DNA of 64,000 nt from Saccopteryx bilineata (lineage: Eukaryota; Chordata; Mammalia; Chiroptera; Emballonuridae), in contig NC_089494.1 in assembly GCF_036850765.1 (NCBI RefSeq), positions 234,812,779 through 234,876,778 of the forward strand, written 5' to 3'. The notes under the pieces are model-generated. The model did not search any database. It was given only the letters and a program-made list of their open reading frames with translations, and was not told where the DNA came from. Positions 1 to 11,230 of this stretch are shown piece after piece; within the stretch, counting starts at the first letter, position 1, and every line of letters begins with the position of its first letter. The translations under genes and the position numbers were made by a program.

Positions 1-149
1 TGAGGAAAAGAAGAAATCTGGAAAGATAGTTCTGGATCTGCCGCCAAATGCAGGGTCCTCCAGAAAGAAGATGGTGGTGGTTGCTGGTCATATTTAACAC
101 TTAAAATCATTCCTAGAAAAAGATAGGTAAGATTCATTCATTTAGCAAA

Positions 150-1190
150 TGGTCATAGTGCCTACACTGCTCGGTGCCAGGTACTAGCTAAGAGTAAGGA
201 ACAAAGCAAATCAAAATATCTGCCCTCCTGGGGCTTGAATCCTAGTCAGGCAAACAGACAATAAAGTAAATAAGAAAAACACATCGCGTGTAAGATGCAA
301 TAATTGCTATGAAGAACAATAAAGCAAGAAAGAGGTAGGGCATTGCACAGAGGGATGGAGTTTTAAATTGCGAGGTCAGGAAGACCTCATTGAGAAGGTG
401 ACATTTCAGGAATGACCTGAGAGAAGAGAGAGGGAGCTTGTCACTTACATGATCAGGAGAAGCTTTTTGTTGCAGACACAAAGAGCAGCAATGCAAAGTG
501 GGAAAGGAGGAGACGAGGTGAGGGGCATAACAGAGCCCAGGTCGGCAGGGCCCTCTAGGCCGTTGTCCGACTTTGTGTTTACTCTGAGTGGTGATGGGAA
601 ACCATTGGACAGTTCTGAGCAGAAGAAACAGGTGGTCCAACTTTCCTGCAAAAACAAGCAATTTGGCTGCTTGATGGACAGTGGACGCAAAGGAAAGCAA
701 ATGTGGAAGCAGGGAGACCAGTGAAGAGGCTGTTTTATGAACCCAGGTGTACATGATGGTGGGTTGGACCCAAGTGGTAACAGTGGAGGTGGTGAGAAAT
801 AGATTCTGTATATTTTAAAAAGTAGAGCTGATAGGGTGGACTGATAGATTAGCTGTAGAGTATGAGATAAGGGAAGGAATCATGGGACACTCCAAGGATT
901 TTTAGCCATCACAACTGCAGAATGGAGTTGCCATTAACCAAAATGAGGATGCTGAAGAAGAAGTAGGTTTTCTGGGGGAGGTCAGGAAGCTGTCTGTCCG
1001 AGATGTTAAGTTCAGGGGCCTGTTTTATACCCAAGTGTCTGCTGTTGAGTCAGCACCGGGATCTGAGGGTCTGGAGTTCAGGAAGGAGAGCTTAGCGGGA
1101 AATATGTATGAGTTCCAGAATGGTCAACATTTAGATGGCATTTAAAACCATGAGAAGGAATGAGATCATAGAGGGGGGAGTATGGATGGT
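150..1190 (+). repeat. Degraded ancient mammalian interspersed repeat
   Basis: The stretch contains phrases I recognise from a long, mammal-wide dispersed repeat: 'ctgccctcctggggcttga', 'cattgagaaggtgacattt', 'gaagcagggagaccagtg', 'aatggagttgccattaac' and 'gtctggagttcagga', in the usual order over about 1 kb. I cannot name the family securely. Shorter related pieces occur near 3311-3415, 19845-20000 and 61250-61510. The reading frames across it are shadows of the repeat and are not genes. Confidence 0.6.
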
Positions 1191-1602
1191 ACTGTGTCAA
1201 ATATGATGGTACTATTTGAAATGTGAGGCCATTAGGTAGACTGCCTGTTTTTCTCCGACCACATTCCACTGTAGGCAGACGGATTCAGAGTAAGTAGGGT
1301 TGGTTTAACCAGCCAGTGGTTATACCCTGCAGCAAGTACAGCAAAGCAAGAGAGGGCAGGGAAAACAGAGGAGGACGTGGTGGAATCAGGGGTCCAAGGG
1401 ATAGCCAGACAGCCCTCCCGCATCCTTCTCTGGATACCCATTGGCCCGCCCTCTGCTCTTCAGGTTGGTCATCATGAAAGACACTACGTATACATGTGTC
1501 AGTTTTCAAGACATTGAGAATCATGACCACAGTCTCTTTCCATACTTAGCAAGACAACCGTAGCACGCCAGCTGTTGTCCTTGTTTCTTGTTCCCTCTAC
1601 AG

Positions 1603-1793
1603 CAGGTGTCCCCAAACTATAGCCCGTGGGCCCCATGCGGCCCCCTGAAGCCATTTATCCAGCCCCCGCCGCACTTCTGGAAGGGGCACCTCTTTCATTG
1701 GTGGTCAGTGAGAGGAGCACTGTATGTGGCGGCCCTCCAACGGTCTGAGGGACAGTGAACTGGTCCCCTGTGTAAAAAGTTTGGGGACCCCTG
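1603..1793. mobile_element. hAT-type MITE with 8-bp target duplication
   Basis: A 191-bp non-autonomous element. It starts CAGGTGTCCCCAAACTA and ends AAGTTTGGGGACCCCTG, which are imperfect inverted copies of each other. It is flanked by ctctacag (1595-1602) and ctctatag (1794-1801), an 8-bp target duplication with one mismatch, as expected for hAT transposons. The inside ('tgcggcc...', 'ccctcaga-ccgttgg' reading on the minus strand) matches a common mammalian hAT MITE type. It has no coding capacity. Confidence 0.88.
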
Positions 1794-1985
1794 CTCTATA
1801 GCAATCAAGGGGACTTCTTTATTAACTTCCTACAAACCCAGGAGCACCTGGCTGGCATCTTCCTAATAAAATAGATAAAATTTTAATTTAATCTAAGAAA
1901 ATAAGTTTTGAAAAATTACTCTAACAACTCTTCGCTCCAGAGAAATTAATTGCACCAATTAATTCACTTTATGTTTGGTACATAG

Positions 1986-2050
1986 GACACTCCTGCAAAC
2001 TTCTGAGGAAGAACATGGGAATGATTGTTATAAATGAAGGCTCTCTGGAC
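1986..2050 (+). CDS. ATP8A1: ATP8A1 exon, P domain (GHSCKLL...EGSLD)
   Basis: This 65-bp exon starts inside a Gly codon (phase 1) after acceptor tacatag and ends with GAC before donor gtaagt. It encodes HSCKLLRKNMGMIVINEGSLD, preceded by the split Gly. In the family this segment follows the TGDKxETA motif of the phosphorylation (P) domain, which sits in the exon before and is outside the window. The short length, intact frame and consensus splice sites make the call secure despite the 19.9-kb intron that follows. Confidence 0.95.
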
Positions 2051-2969
2051 GTAAGTAAAATCATCTTTTTTAGAAAGTACTTTAACATCATCATCTTGGG
2101 GTATTTTTATTTTGTATTCAGATAGCTTTGGAAATATTTTACCTTCCTGAGGTTAAAAGATGCCTGGTTACTGATGTTCTGGTGTAATGGAATGCACACT
2201 GGTTGGAACCATGTTGGTGTAGACAGGTTCCAGGTTGGTGTCTGTGATGGGTGAAGGAAATTGCTTGATGCTGTGAGACAAAAACACTGCTCTACAAAGC
2301 GTCATGGCAGGTTCCTGAGGGACTGCATCTGGTTCACATCTGTCTGAGTATTTTGTATATTATATGCATTTAATATTCCACATTAGCTTCCAGTGATAAT
2401 ATATATTTTGCTTTTTGAACAACACAAAATAACCATTACTAATAGAAAAGTTTTTTTTTTTCTTATGTTCTAACTTCTGGCTGATATATAAATTCCTGGG
2501 AAGTCTTTTCTTCATGGCTGTGATCACTCAGATCTATATTAGGGAAAGAGAGAAAGATCTGTTAGGTACACAGTGTAAAATAGATGTAACAAAGAACTGT
2601 GTAGGTCAAATGACCTGAAAATATTTAAAATATTTACAGTGACTATTTGTAAATTAAGGTGGGAGACGGAACAGAAGAGGTGGCCACACAAGTGCTTTAA
2701 ATAGTCCCTGTGACACCGAGAGCAGAGCAGAGAGAACCTGGTAATCAGGGATCTTGTTGAAGCCACGAGGCGAAGTCTGTAGGAGGGATGGTGAACAGGC
2801 AAGTGTTTAGAAGTCAGGTGTAGAACAGAAATTATGTGTAAGTAGTTGAATTCTGATTTTTTAATTGTAGTGATGTCTCTTCATTTCACTTCTCTTATTT
2901 GTCCTCAAAACAATCCTGTGTTGTCCTGCTCTTTCTTGTGAAATCTTTGAGCAAACTTGTTGCACGAGG

Positions 2970-3168
2970 CAGTGGTTTTTCAACCTTTACACACTTGGAG
3001 ACCAGGGAAAATAGAATTATTTCAGGGACAACTACAGCAGAAATAACCCTGAGCATAAGCAAATTAGACTAAGATCATTGGGCCAATAATATTTATGCAA
3101 CATCAGGGTAGTTAACTCTTCTGCAGATCAGCAAAAATTTCTGACAGACTGGTGGGTGAAAAACACTG
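2970..3168. mobile_element. hAT-type MITE, degraded
   Basis: The left end CAGTGGTTTTTCAACC and the right end GGGTGAAAAACACTG form imperfect terminal inverted repeats about 199 bp apart. Candidate 8-bp flanks gcacgagg and gcctaagg agree at five of eight positions, consistent with an old insertion. There is no open reading frame. The same kind of 'cagtggttttcaacc' terminus appears in the split element at 31431-32290. Confidence 0.65.
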
Positions 3169-3310
3169 GCCTAAGGAATAATACATGATTTTACAACCAT
3201 GAAAGTTGCTTATGCCTTTAAATATTGGAGAAGTACATTTTATGAACCATGCTTTAATCTTAAAAACATAAACCCCCCAAAAAAGTCTGCTTGAAGACTT
3301 TCCTTTATAT

Positions 3311-3415
3311 TTATTCATTCAATAAGCCCCACTCTAGGCACTGGGAACACATCACTGAACAAAACGCCATGGACTCCGCCCCCACAGAGCTTACAGTTGT
3401 CTCCATTCTCCCCTC
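3311..3415 (+). repeat. Fragment of the same ancient repeat as 150-1190
   Basis: Contains 'attcattcaataag...ctaggcactgggaaca...gaacaaaacgccatgga...agagcttacagttgtct', the phrase order typical of the start of the mammal-wide repeat described at 150-1190. It is short and diverged; the family is unnamed. Confidence 0.45.
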
Positions 3416-3623
3416 ATTGTATTAATTTTAGTTTATTTATCCATGTTACTATGTTGTGAAAAATTATGACTAAGACAGCCTAGCCTTGCAAAAGCTTATA
3501 AAGAATAAGGGAAATAAAATGCATGCAAGTAACAATACAAAGCAGATATGGAAATAAGATAGACTGTTTGCTATGAAAATATTGTGAAGTTTAGGGAAGT
3601 ATTTATAAAGTAAGTGGCATTTA

Positions 3624-4020
3624 GCCCTGGCCGGTTGGCTCAGTGGTAGAGCGTCGGCCTAGCGTGCAGAGGACCCGGGTTCGATTCCCGGCCAGGGCAT
3701 ACAGGAGAAGCGCCCATTTGCTTCTCCACCCCTCCGCCATGCCTTCCTCTCTGTCTCTCTCTTCCCCTCCCGCAGCCAAGGCTCCATTGGAGCAAAGATA
3801 GCCCAGGAGCTGGGGATGGCTCTGTGGCCTCTGCCTCAGGTGCTAGAGTGGCTCTGGTCACAACATGGCGATGCCCAGGATGGGCAGAGCATCACCCCCT
3901 GGTGGGCAGAGCATCGCCCCATGGTGGGCGTGCCGGGTGGATCCTGGTTGGGCGCATGCGGGAGTCTGACTGTCTCTCCCTGTTTCCAGCTTCAGAAAAA
4001 TGCAAAAAAAAAAAAAAAAA
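3624..4020 (+). mobile_element. tRNA-derived bat SINE (long type), full length
   Basis: The head 'gccctggccggttggctcagtgg...' carries an A box (ggctcagtggtagagcg) and a B box (ggttcgattcc) of an internal RNA polymerase III promoter, followed by a ~300-bp unrelated body and an A-rich tail. A 14-bp perfect target duplication, gtaagtggcattta, flanks it at 3610-3623 and 4021-4034. This is LINE-mediated insertion. Open frames on both strands are SINE shadows. Confidence 0.95.
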
Positions 4021-4134
4021 GTAAGTGGCATTTAATTAGAGGTGAGTAATTGACTTAAGGAAAAGGATACTTGAAGCAGAAAGTTATTGAAAGTAAATTC
4101 AAAGCATATTTGGGGCATAAAGGAGAAACATTGA

Positions 4135-4515
4135 ACTTGAACATAAGATTATCATTTTTAAGTACTTTTTGTTCGAATAAATATAGGCACATAATGTAAA
4201 ATTCAAGTTACAAAAAAGGAAAAGTACAGATGATAAAAAAACAAAAAAAGTAGATCTCACAGCCTTATACCCAATGTACTTCCCTAGGGACAGCCACCAG
4301 TTCCAGTTTCTCATGTGTGCATCCAGAGACACTCTGCCATGTATAACAGGTGTGTGTGTGTCTGTGCACACATCCTCTGTGGTTGGACACACATTACAGC
4401 ACACTGTTCACACTGTGTTGTAGTTTGCGTTTCTCACTTACACGTATCTTGGCAGTTGTTCTGTAGTGGTATGTATGAAGCTACCTGATAGCTTTTTAAT
4501 GGTGGCACAGGATAT
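4135..4515 (-). repeat. Probable L1 3'-end fragment, antisense
   Basis: The order of phrases ('agacactctgccatgta', 'cacactgttcacactgtgttgtag', 'gcgtttctcacttacacgtatcttgg', 'gctttttaatggtggcac') resembles the reverse strand of old mammalian L1 3' ends, which read '...cttgctttt-cacttaa...atcttgg...tttttaatggc'. It is strongly diverged, so the family assignment is tentative. Confidence 0.5.
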
Positions 4516-5698
4516 ATAAGGTACTTGGAAAGAAATGACACAGGGACTTAAACTGGAAAGGCAGTTTGAGGTCAGGTGTGGAAAGCTGGGCCAGGTTTGA
4601 GAATTTGCCTTCATAGGTAAGAGGGGCAACTTCATCAGCCTCTTAAAAGAACTAAGATATGCCTGAGCCATTGTACGTAGGCAGGTTTGGAAGGGTGGGG
4701 AGGCCTGGGGTGCAGGCAGAGGACCAGGGTGGGAGTTGGGTAAGAAGAAATGAGGGCACCAGGCCTGAGATGTGGTATGAGGGAAATTCAGGAAGACTGG
4801 TTCTACGTGGTCCCTGGAGAAGGAACATTTGTATTTTTATTTTGAAGTTTCCAAGAGAGTAACTCAAAAGTCATAAACACCTCAGAGGTGTAGGCACTAC
4901 CTATTTCTACCTGAAGAAGTAGAGATAGGCGTCTCAAGGGAATACTCGGTTTCCGTGAAAGCGGGGACCACATCTGTCCATTTTTGTATACCATTCTCTC
5001 TCCTTTTTTTGTTCCTTTCAGTGTGTAGATCTTTCACACAAACCTGCAAGCCCAACTGGGGTTGCTTCACTGTGTTATAGCTGTTCAATTTGTTGAAATT
5101 TCAAGGGGAGAGATCAGGGGATCTCTCACGCCATTACTCTGATGTCAACATTCTCTCTCAATACTCAACAAATTGCCTAGCACAGAGTACTCCATAAATA
5201 CTGGAGAAGTCAGTCACTGAGTAATTTTAGTTAGAGGCTTCCTTTAAAAAGAAAAAAAAAAGTTGCATATCAGTTTTAAATTTGGTTGTCATTAACCTAT
5301 CTGCTATTTAAAAAGTAAAGTGACTAGCAATGTCCTTTGCAATTCAAGTGACAGTTTGGTGTGGACAGTCACAGGCAAACACTGTGGCTGAATGAACTAA
5401 CACTAATTTGTCCAGCTCCTGCACTGCCAGCCATTGGGTGTTTCCCCCAGGGAGTTAAGTGGTGACTCTACAGATCTGGCGGTTTAGGGTCAGACCTGCT
5501 GTGGTACACTTATTTGCTTCTCAGCGGGAAAGGAAATATCACTTTGCATAAACTCCTTCAGATCTTGTCATAAAATCCATGACTGAGATTTCAGGCACAT
5601 CATTAGATGTGCTAGAATGCCTGTGGGTAAATCAGTGTTTATTTTTTCATTGCCATGGAAAAGAAGAGCATCCCATGTGGTCAAATTGTACCGATGAT

Positions 5699-5800
5699 AA
5701 TAAAATACGGGACTGCCATTTTGTCAGCAAAAGGAATAACTAACATTTGGGTAATAAACTTAGAAGCATAATGTCCTCGGAAATAATATATGGAAAATAA
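5699..5800 (+). repeat. Direct duplication, copy A
   Basis: About 102 bp, nearly identical to 7366-7466 in the same orientation. Shared blocks include 'cattttgtcagcaaaagga' and 'agcataatgtcctcgg', then 'aaataatatatggaaaataa'. Only a handful of substitutions and one small indel separate the copies, and similarity stops sharply at both ends. There are no inverted repeats or A tail that would mark it as a known mobile element. Confidence 0.9.
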
Positions 5801-6488
5801 ATTGTGAGTGTGCGTTTTGTCAAGCAGCAGTTTCAATGAATGTACTCAAATTAGTCCATGAAATAGCATGATATTTAAGAGTGCTGTTCTGCCTTAGCTG
5901 GAATGGGGACCCTGGGCAAGTTGAAATTAGAAAACTTTGTTGAAGCAGTTTTGCAGCCTATAAAGTGAAGACAGTGTTACCCTTGGCATACAATTAGTAT
6001 GGGACACAGCACGTATGAAAATGAGATGTTATGAAACTTTATAGAAAAATAATATTTCAACAGCTTGCAAGTTGTTTTGCATATTGATCTTTTTATTATG
6101 AAAAAATAGATTGTTCCCATCTTCTTTTTTTTCCTAAGATAGCAAGTTATAAATGTAGATCTTCTTTTGCCTAAGTGATACATATTACTGAGAAGTGTTC
6201 AAATTTCCTACCAAAATATTTATATTATTTCCAATACTGGGAAAATTTTAAAGCTGAACCTCTTTTGTTATGTTGACCATGTACAAAGAAAGTATTTAAG
6301 GTTCCTAGATTTCCAAATAGAAAAACCTGGCTATGGTAGTGTAAAAAAAAAAAAAAATTGCCTCCCCATAATCCACCTCATCCCAGAAAAGTGCCATTTG
6401 GCTTTCTTATTCTCATTTTGAGTTTCAATATGATTATCCTTCTTGAAAACTTACTGGCTGTTCATCTTTTTTTAAAAACCTTTAAATA

Positions 6489-6898
6489 TGGCCCTGGCCG
6501 GTTGGCTCAGCGGTAGAGCATCGGCCTGGCGTGCGGGGGACCAGGGTTCGATTCCCGGCCAGGGCACATAGGGGAGGTGCCCATTTGCTTCTCCGCCCCC
6601 CCCCCCCCTCCTTCCACTCTGTCTCTCTTTTCCCCTCCTGCAGCCAAGGCTCCATTGGAGCAGAGATGGCCCGGGCACTGGGGATGGCTCCTTGGTCTCT
6701 GCCCCAGGCGCTAGAGTGGCTCTGGTCGCGGCAGAGCGACGCCTCGGAGGGGCAGAGCATCGCCCCCTGGTGGGCAGAGCGTCGCCCCTGGTGGGCGTGC
6801 CGGGTGGATCCCGGTCAGGCGCATGCGGGAGTCTGTCTGACTGTCTCTCCCCGTTTCCAGCTTCAGAAAAATACAAAAAACAAAAAAACAAAAAAAAG
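6489..6898 (+). mobile_element. tRNA-derived bat SINE (long type), full length
   Basis: Head 'gccctggccggttggctcagcgg', A and B boxes, a C-run followed by the usual body, and tail (A-rich, interrupted by C). An 11-bp perfect target duplication, acctttaaata, flanks it at 6478-6488 and 6899-6909. Compared with the copy at 3624 it carries an extra internal segment ('gcagagcgtcgcccctggtggg'-like duplication in the body), also seen at 52754, suggesting a second subfamily. Confidence 0.95.
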
Positions 6899-7365
6899 AC
6901 CTTTAAATAAATACTGTATATAAAACCAAACTACAGTAAAAAATATCAGCAAACAGATTGTAAGTCTTGACCTTACATTCAGATCTCACACCAGAATCTG
7001 ACTGCCCTTGCTCCTCTGCCTCCGCCAGACCCGTGATGAACAGGGCCGCCCCCGCCTGCTAGCCTGCCACCCGGAAGCAGAGCTGGGTGTTCTCACCCCG
7101 TTACCTACCCAACCGGAGTCAAACGTTGCAGAGTCAGCAAAAGTGTTTCTCAGAAAGCTGATTACTTACATATTTTTAATTTAGAAAGTAAGAATTTCAT
7201 GAATAAGCATTATTAAGAATCATCTAAAGTTGATCAAAATCTGATACTTACAGTAAATAGATAATTTAGGGAATTTGTATCATTTTTTATCTTGCTATTT
7301 CGAACCGCTATTTTGGAGGCTGCTGATTCTGTTCTTGGTGTAAGGCATTTGCTTCAGGGTCTAAA

Positions 7366-7466
7366 GATAAAATATGGGACTGACATTTTGTCAGCAAAAG
7401 GAATACTTACATTTGGCTAATAAACTTAGGAGCATAATGTCCTCGGAAATAATATATGGAAAATAA
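7366..7466 (+). repeat. Direct duplication, copy B
   Basis: Partner of 5699-5800, 1.67 kb downstream. The match begins near 'ataaaatatgggactg' and ends after 'atatggaaaataa'; the sequence on either side is unrelated to that beside copy A. See the finding for interpretation. Confidence 0.9.
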
Positions 7467-8539
7467 TGGCAGGAATGTCAAAATAGTGGCTGGAATGGGG
7501 GGCACGGTCCTTCTTCCCTGACTCCATCCAGGGCTTTTCAGAAAGCCCTTCCATGTAAAGACCTGTATCCAGAAGATTCTTCCAACATCCATTTTATAGC
7601 TTTAGTTTGTCAGAAATAATTTGCTCAAACAAATTTGTGTAGAGTCTTTTAAAACTGGAAACATCTATAATGTGAGCTAGAAACTACGGAATCTCATATG
7701 TGACCTGTCTTAACCTCCCAGAGTCTACTTAAGGTCTTTCCAAAGGTTCTAAAACAGTTCTGTCAGGATCAGGTTTATGTTGCATTAAAGACTATTATTG
7801 TTATATTATGCAAATCCCTATAGCATACCAACTCTAAATCTCTGCACGTACTTCCAGGTGACTCACAGTATTATTTTTTGATGACTTATTTCATTGAGAT
7901 AGGCTCAAGATTTTACTACCTTCATCTGTTAAGTCTAGGGTGGGAGGAAGGACCACAATTTCTTACACCACTGACTGTCGATTCCCCCGACACCCTTTCT
8001 GGAATCTTATATAACTTGGCTTCTCCTCCTTCTAGCATCTCTGTTAGATAGAGAGTTGTGAGACCTGCCCTGGGTGGTAGGATTGGATCTTAAATCCGTT
8101 CTTAATTGTTTTCCCTCCTCCTCTTTACTCTGTGATGTCCCTGGGGACAATAAAAAAAGGATTATTTACTATATATTTATTGAATCCATAAGAGTCATGA
8201 TAAAATATTGATATGTATGTAGAGAACCAAGAGAAATATATTTCCTCCCCTCAAAATCAAAAGACTCCCAATGTTCCCAAGTTGAACGCCTGAGGGGGCC
8301 TTGCCCGCCTCCCCTCCCTATCATCTGGGCACAGTTGCTATAGACAGTCTCTGCCACTGTTGACCTTCACATTCAGGCTCATTAGGACTCAGCACATCGT
8401 ATATGGGAAGCAGTGTATGGATCCCAAAGGAAAATTCAGGTTTCCAACTTTCTGTGAAAAGGGAACTCCACACCCCTGCAGGGTTCTATGCATTGCTGTT
8501 ATGGTCATTAAAAAAATAAATAAAAAAGCTAGCTTATAT

Positions 8540-8720
8540 AATATTTATGAAGTGCCTAATTTTTGTACTAGGTGCTGAACTAAGGGCTTGACAGGGACGA
8601 TCACATCTACACCTGAAAACATTAGTAAGCAGATACTATTATGGCCGATCTAGAAAGGCTGACGTGACCTCTAGCGCTCGGTGTCACTGGAGGATGTAGC
8701 TAAGTCATTGGATTCCAGAC
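8540..8720 (+). repeat. MIR fragment
   Basis: Contains 'aatatttatgaagtgcctaatttt...actaggtgctgaactaagggcttgacag...agcagatactattat', the diverged but ordered core of the mammalian-wide MIR SINE. It runs directly into a short antisense-looking MIR piece (8790-8870: 'ttgtgaagattaaacaaagcaata...gcctggtatttagtaagcac'). Confidence 0.6.
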
Positions 8721-8880
8721 TAAGCTGATAGCTATGTCTGCGCCTCAGCCACCAGCTGCTCTTCCAAAAAAACAATAATAATCAATTCATCTTCAGGGTG
8801 TTGTGAAGATTAAACAAAGCAATACATTTTAAATTCTTAGAAACAATGCCTGGTATTTAGTAAGCACTTAATATATATGG

Positions 8881-9075
8881 CCTGGCTCTAGCCAGGTAGC
8901 TCAGTTGGTTAGAGCGTCATCCCAGTACACCACGGTTGTGGGTTCAATCCTCAGTCAGGGCACATAACAAAAATCAACCAATGAAGGCATAAATAAGTGG
9001 AACAAGTTGATGTTTGTCTATCTCTCCCTTCCTCTCTCTCTCAAATCAATAAATACATTTTTAAAAAAAGAAAAC
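8881..9075 (+). mobile_element. tRNA-derived VES-like bat SINE
   Basis: Head 'ctagccaggtagctcagttgg', B box 'gggttcaatcc', 'gtcagggcacata', then 'aatgaaggcataaataagtgg' and a pyrimidine-rich stretch ending in 'caaatcaataaataca'. It is flanked by short atatgg repeats (8875-8880 and 9076-9081). This is a different, shorter SINE family from the one at 3624 and 6489. Confidence 0.88.
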
Positions 9076-11107
9076 ATATGGACCATGATCATGAACATCA
9101 TTTCTCTTAGCATTATTGTTCTGAGAGAAAGGGTGAGAGTTTTCTGATGCCATCAGCTGTGAGAGGTGATTTTAAACAGCCTCCCTTTTCGCAACTTACA
9201 TATCTTCCTTAAGTTGAGACTGTAACCCTGAGTCAGCCTAGGTTTGGTTATGGACACCAGTGTTTCCAGAAAATGAATTCTTTACAGAAAAAATGAATTG
9301 TTAGCAACATTTGGTATTCACAAGTGTCAGAATGCATATTTTCAACACCATGGTAAAAAGTAAGCCTTTATGGGATTGTTCATTTTTTTTTCCTAGCTGA
9401 ATTTGATTTTCTAACACCATGTAAGCTTCCGATATAACTTACAGAGCGTTCCTGACATCAGTGGTGAAGTTGTCATCTGAACCCTTTTAAGTCTGACTTA
9501 TATGTATTATGCAGACAAACCTCACTGTTTGGGGAACCAGCCACTGTTGAGTGGCTTCTGACAGAAATCCAGAATAAGCAAGTTATTGACTCGACTCCAG
9601 AAAAGAAGGAAAAAAGAGGATTGGGGCTACTTCAGGTTTTGTCCTGATACGTCTCAGGAGTCTAATATAATACATTCTGTATTGCTTTGAAAAATAGTTT
9701 AGGCAAGCTTTAAACCACACCGAGTTTTCCTCCACTTCCCGCGTTGGGGCCTTCGTTTTGTGACTTGTCTTTTACCATTATTAACAAAGCTGTTTCAGCC
9801 TTTTGGCCTGAAAATTTTAAGATGCTTTGTTTAATTTTTAAGCTGTTAACGTGTCCCTGTCAGAAGCAAAGAGAATCCTGTCGCCAGAGGACTGTTCAGG
9901 TGCTGTCTGTGTCAGGCACTCCAAGTCTCTTTCCATGAAGAAAGCCAACTTTGTTATGTTTGAAAAAAATGGGTTAGTAAAAAATGTAAACATGACCAAA
10001 AAATGAAAATAACATATGAACAAATAATCTGCTCTCTTCTCCTCTGATTTAAGAGGGTGTCTGCCACAAGCCAAAGAATGTGGTTGTGAAAGTTCCATCC
10101 GACCCATTGTTTGGTCTCCTAAGAACTGAATGTGTCCCTTTTCTTAAACAAAATCCAGCAATCTTGGCTTGTGTGCAAAACCTTAAGTGAAGTAGTTCAC
10201 AAATTCATAGTGTTTCTGTTTGGAGAAACTCTTCCTCCCCCGCCACCCCCCATCCTGAATATTCTTTATCTTCTTTTTTTTTGGCTAAGCATCTGATCTC
10301 TTCCGAGAGCTCCTGCAACCTAGAACTACGGATAGACACTTCCTATCCAGTCTGCCGCCTTGCCCCGCACCCCACAGCTTGTTGACACGTCTGAGGGGAG
10401 CAGGTCAGGCCTTGTGACTTTTTTGCAATCCGGCCACCCACATCTTTTGATGAGTCAGCACTGTTTCTGTAAACCTACTGTGTGCCAGGTGCATCAGCAT
10501 ACATTGGTCTCTGCCACCATGGGACTGGTGGTGTGTGCCCAACCGCAGAGAGAGACTTGGAGTTCACGTAGCCAGCCCATGTAAGATTTTGAATTGCAGC
10601 CTAGGTTGCACCAATTCCAAAACTGTTTAATCTTTTTGGTTTTGAATAACTTACTTTCTCCAGTGGCAGCAGGGACTGAGTCACAGAAGGAAACATTCCG
10701 GGAGGCCTCCCCCACATTTTCTAACTCGTCCCTACCTCCATTCCCACTCCTCTCCAAGACTACAGAGCAGCAGAAAGAGGATGTCCTCCTGGGGGGTTTT
10801 GGGGGCATCTTGCATTTACGGAATTCACGAAAGACCCTATGTTTTGTTTTACTAACACCACAGTTGAACGTAAGCTGTTAGTGACTGCACGCACAAAATA
10901 ACAAATGACGTGCGTTGGGGATTCGCGCTGAGAAAACACAGCATATTCTTCTGTATTCCTACATTAATTAGTTCAAACCATTAATGAAATGGGCCCAACA
11001 TGAGCTTTCTTTGTGGTTCTGGGTAAACCATTTCTCACAGCCCCCAATTGTTAACTGTCTTCAAACCGTTGATTTGGTAATTTGCTTATTTTCAAAAAAA
11101 AAAGAGT

Positions 11108-11230
11108 CGATTGTATAGTCTGCGCAGCCTCCTCCCGGCCGAGCTGAAGGCGGCGGAGAGACTGGGTGTCTGCCGCCCGCTTCCTCCCGGTGCTCCCCGC
11201 TGCGTCTGACTTGCCGCCGCCACCGGAGAA
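11108..11230. other. Short CpG-rich patch inside the intron
   Basis: About 120 bp with well over ten CpG dinucleotides ('ctcccggccgagctgaaggc', 'gccgccgccaccgg'), in an otherwise AT-rich, CpG-poor intron. No SINE or MITE signature fits it. A frame of about 62 codons on the minus strand crosses it but shows no known protein. It could be a small regulatory element, a cryptic or alternative promoter, or a fragment of some unmethylated or young insertion; the sequence alone does not decide. Confidence 0.5.

Larger units (their letters stand above)
1..1985 (+). other. ATP8A1: ATP8A1 intron, 3' part
   Basis: Intron sequence leading into the first exon of the window, ending with acceptor ...tacatag at 1985. 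It holds a long degraded mammalian repeat (about 150-1190) and a complete hAT MITE (1603-1793), annotated separately. No exon of ATP8A1 preceding the GHSCKLL segment was recognised here, so the TGDKQETA exon must lie upstream. Small open frames in this stretch show no recognisable protein. Confidence 0.85.

Noticed and set aside
242..754. 170-codon minus-strand frame
   Set aside because: It lies over the ancient repeat at 150-1190, with no recognised domain and no conserved composition.
3640..3700. tRNA gene in the SINE head (A and B boxes)
   Set aside because: The box sequences and spacing derive from tRNA, but the head continues into the SINE body with an A tail and target duplication; the same holds for the other SINE copies.
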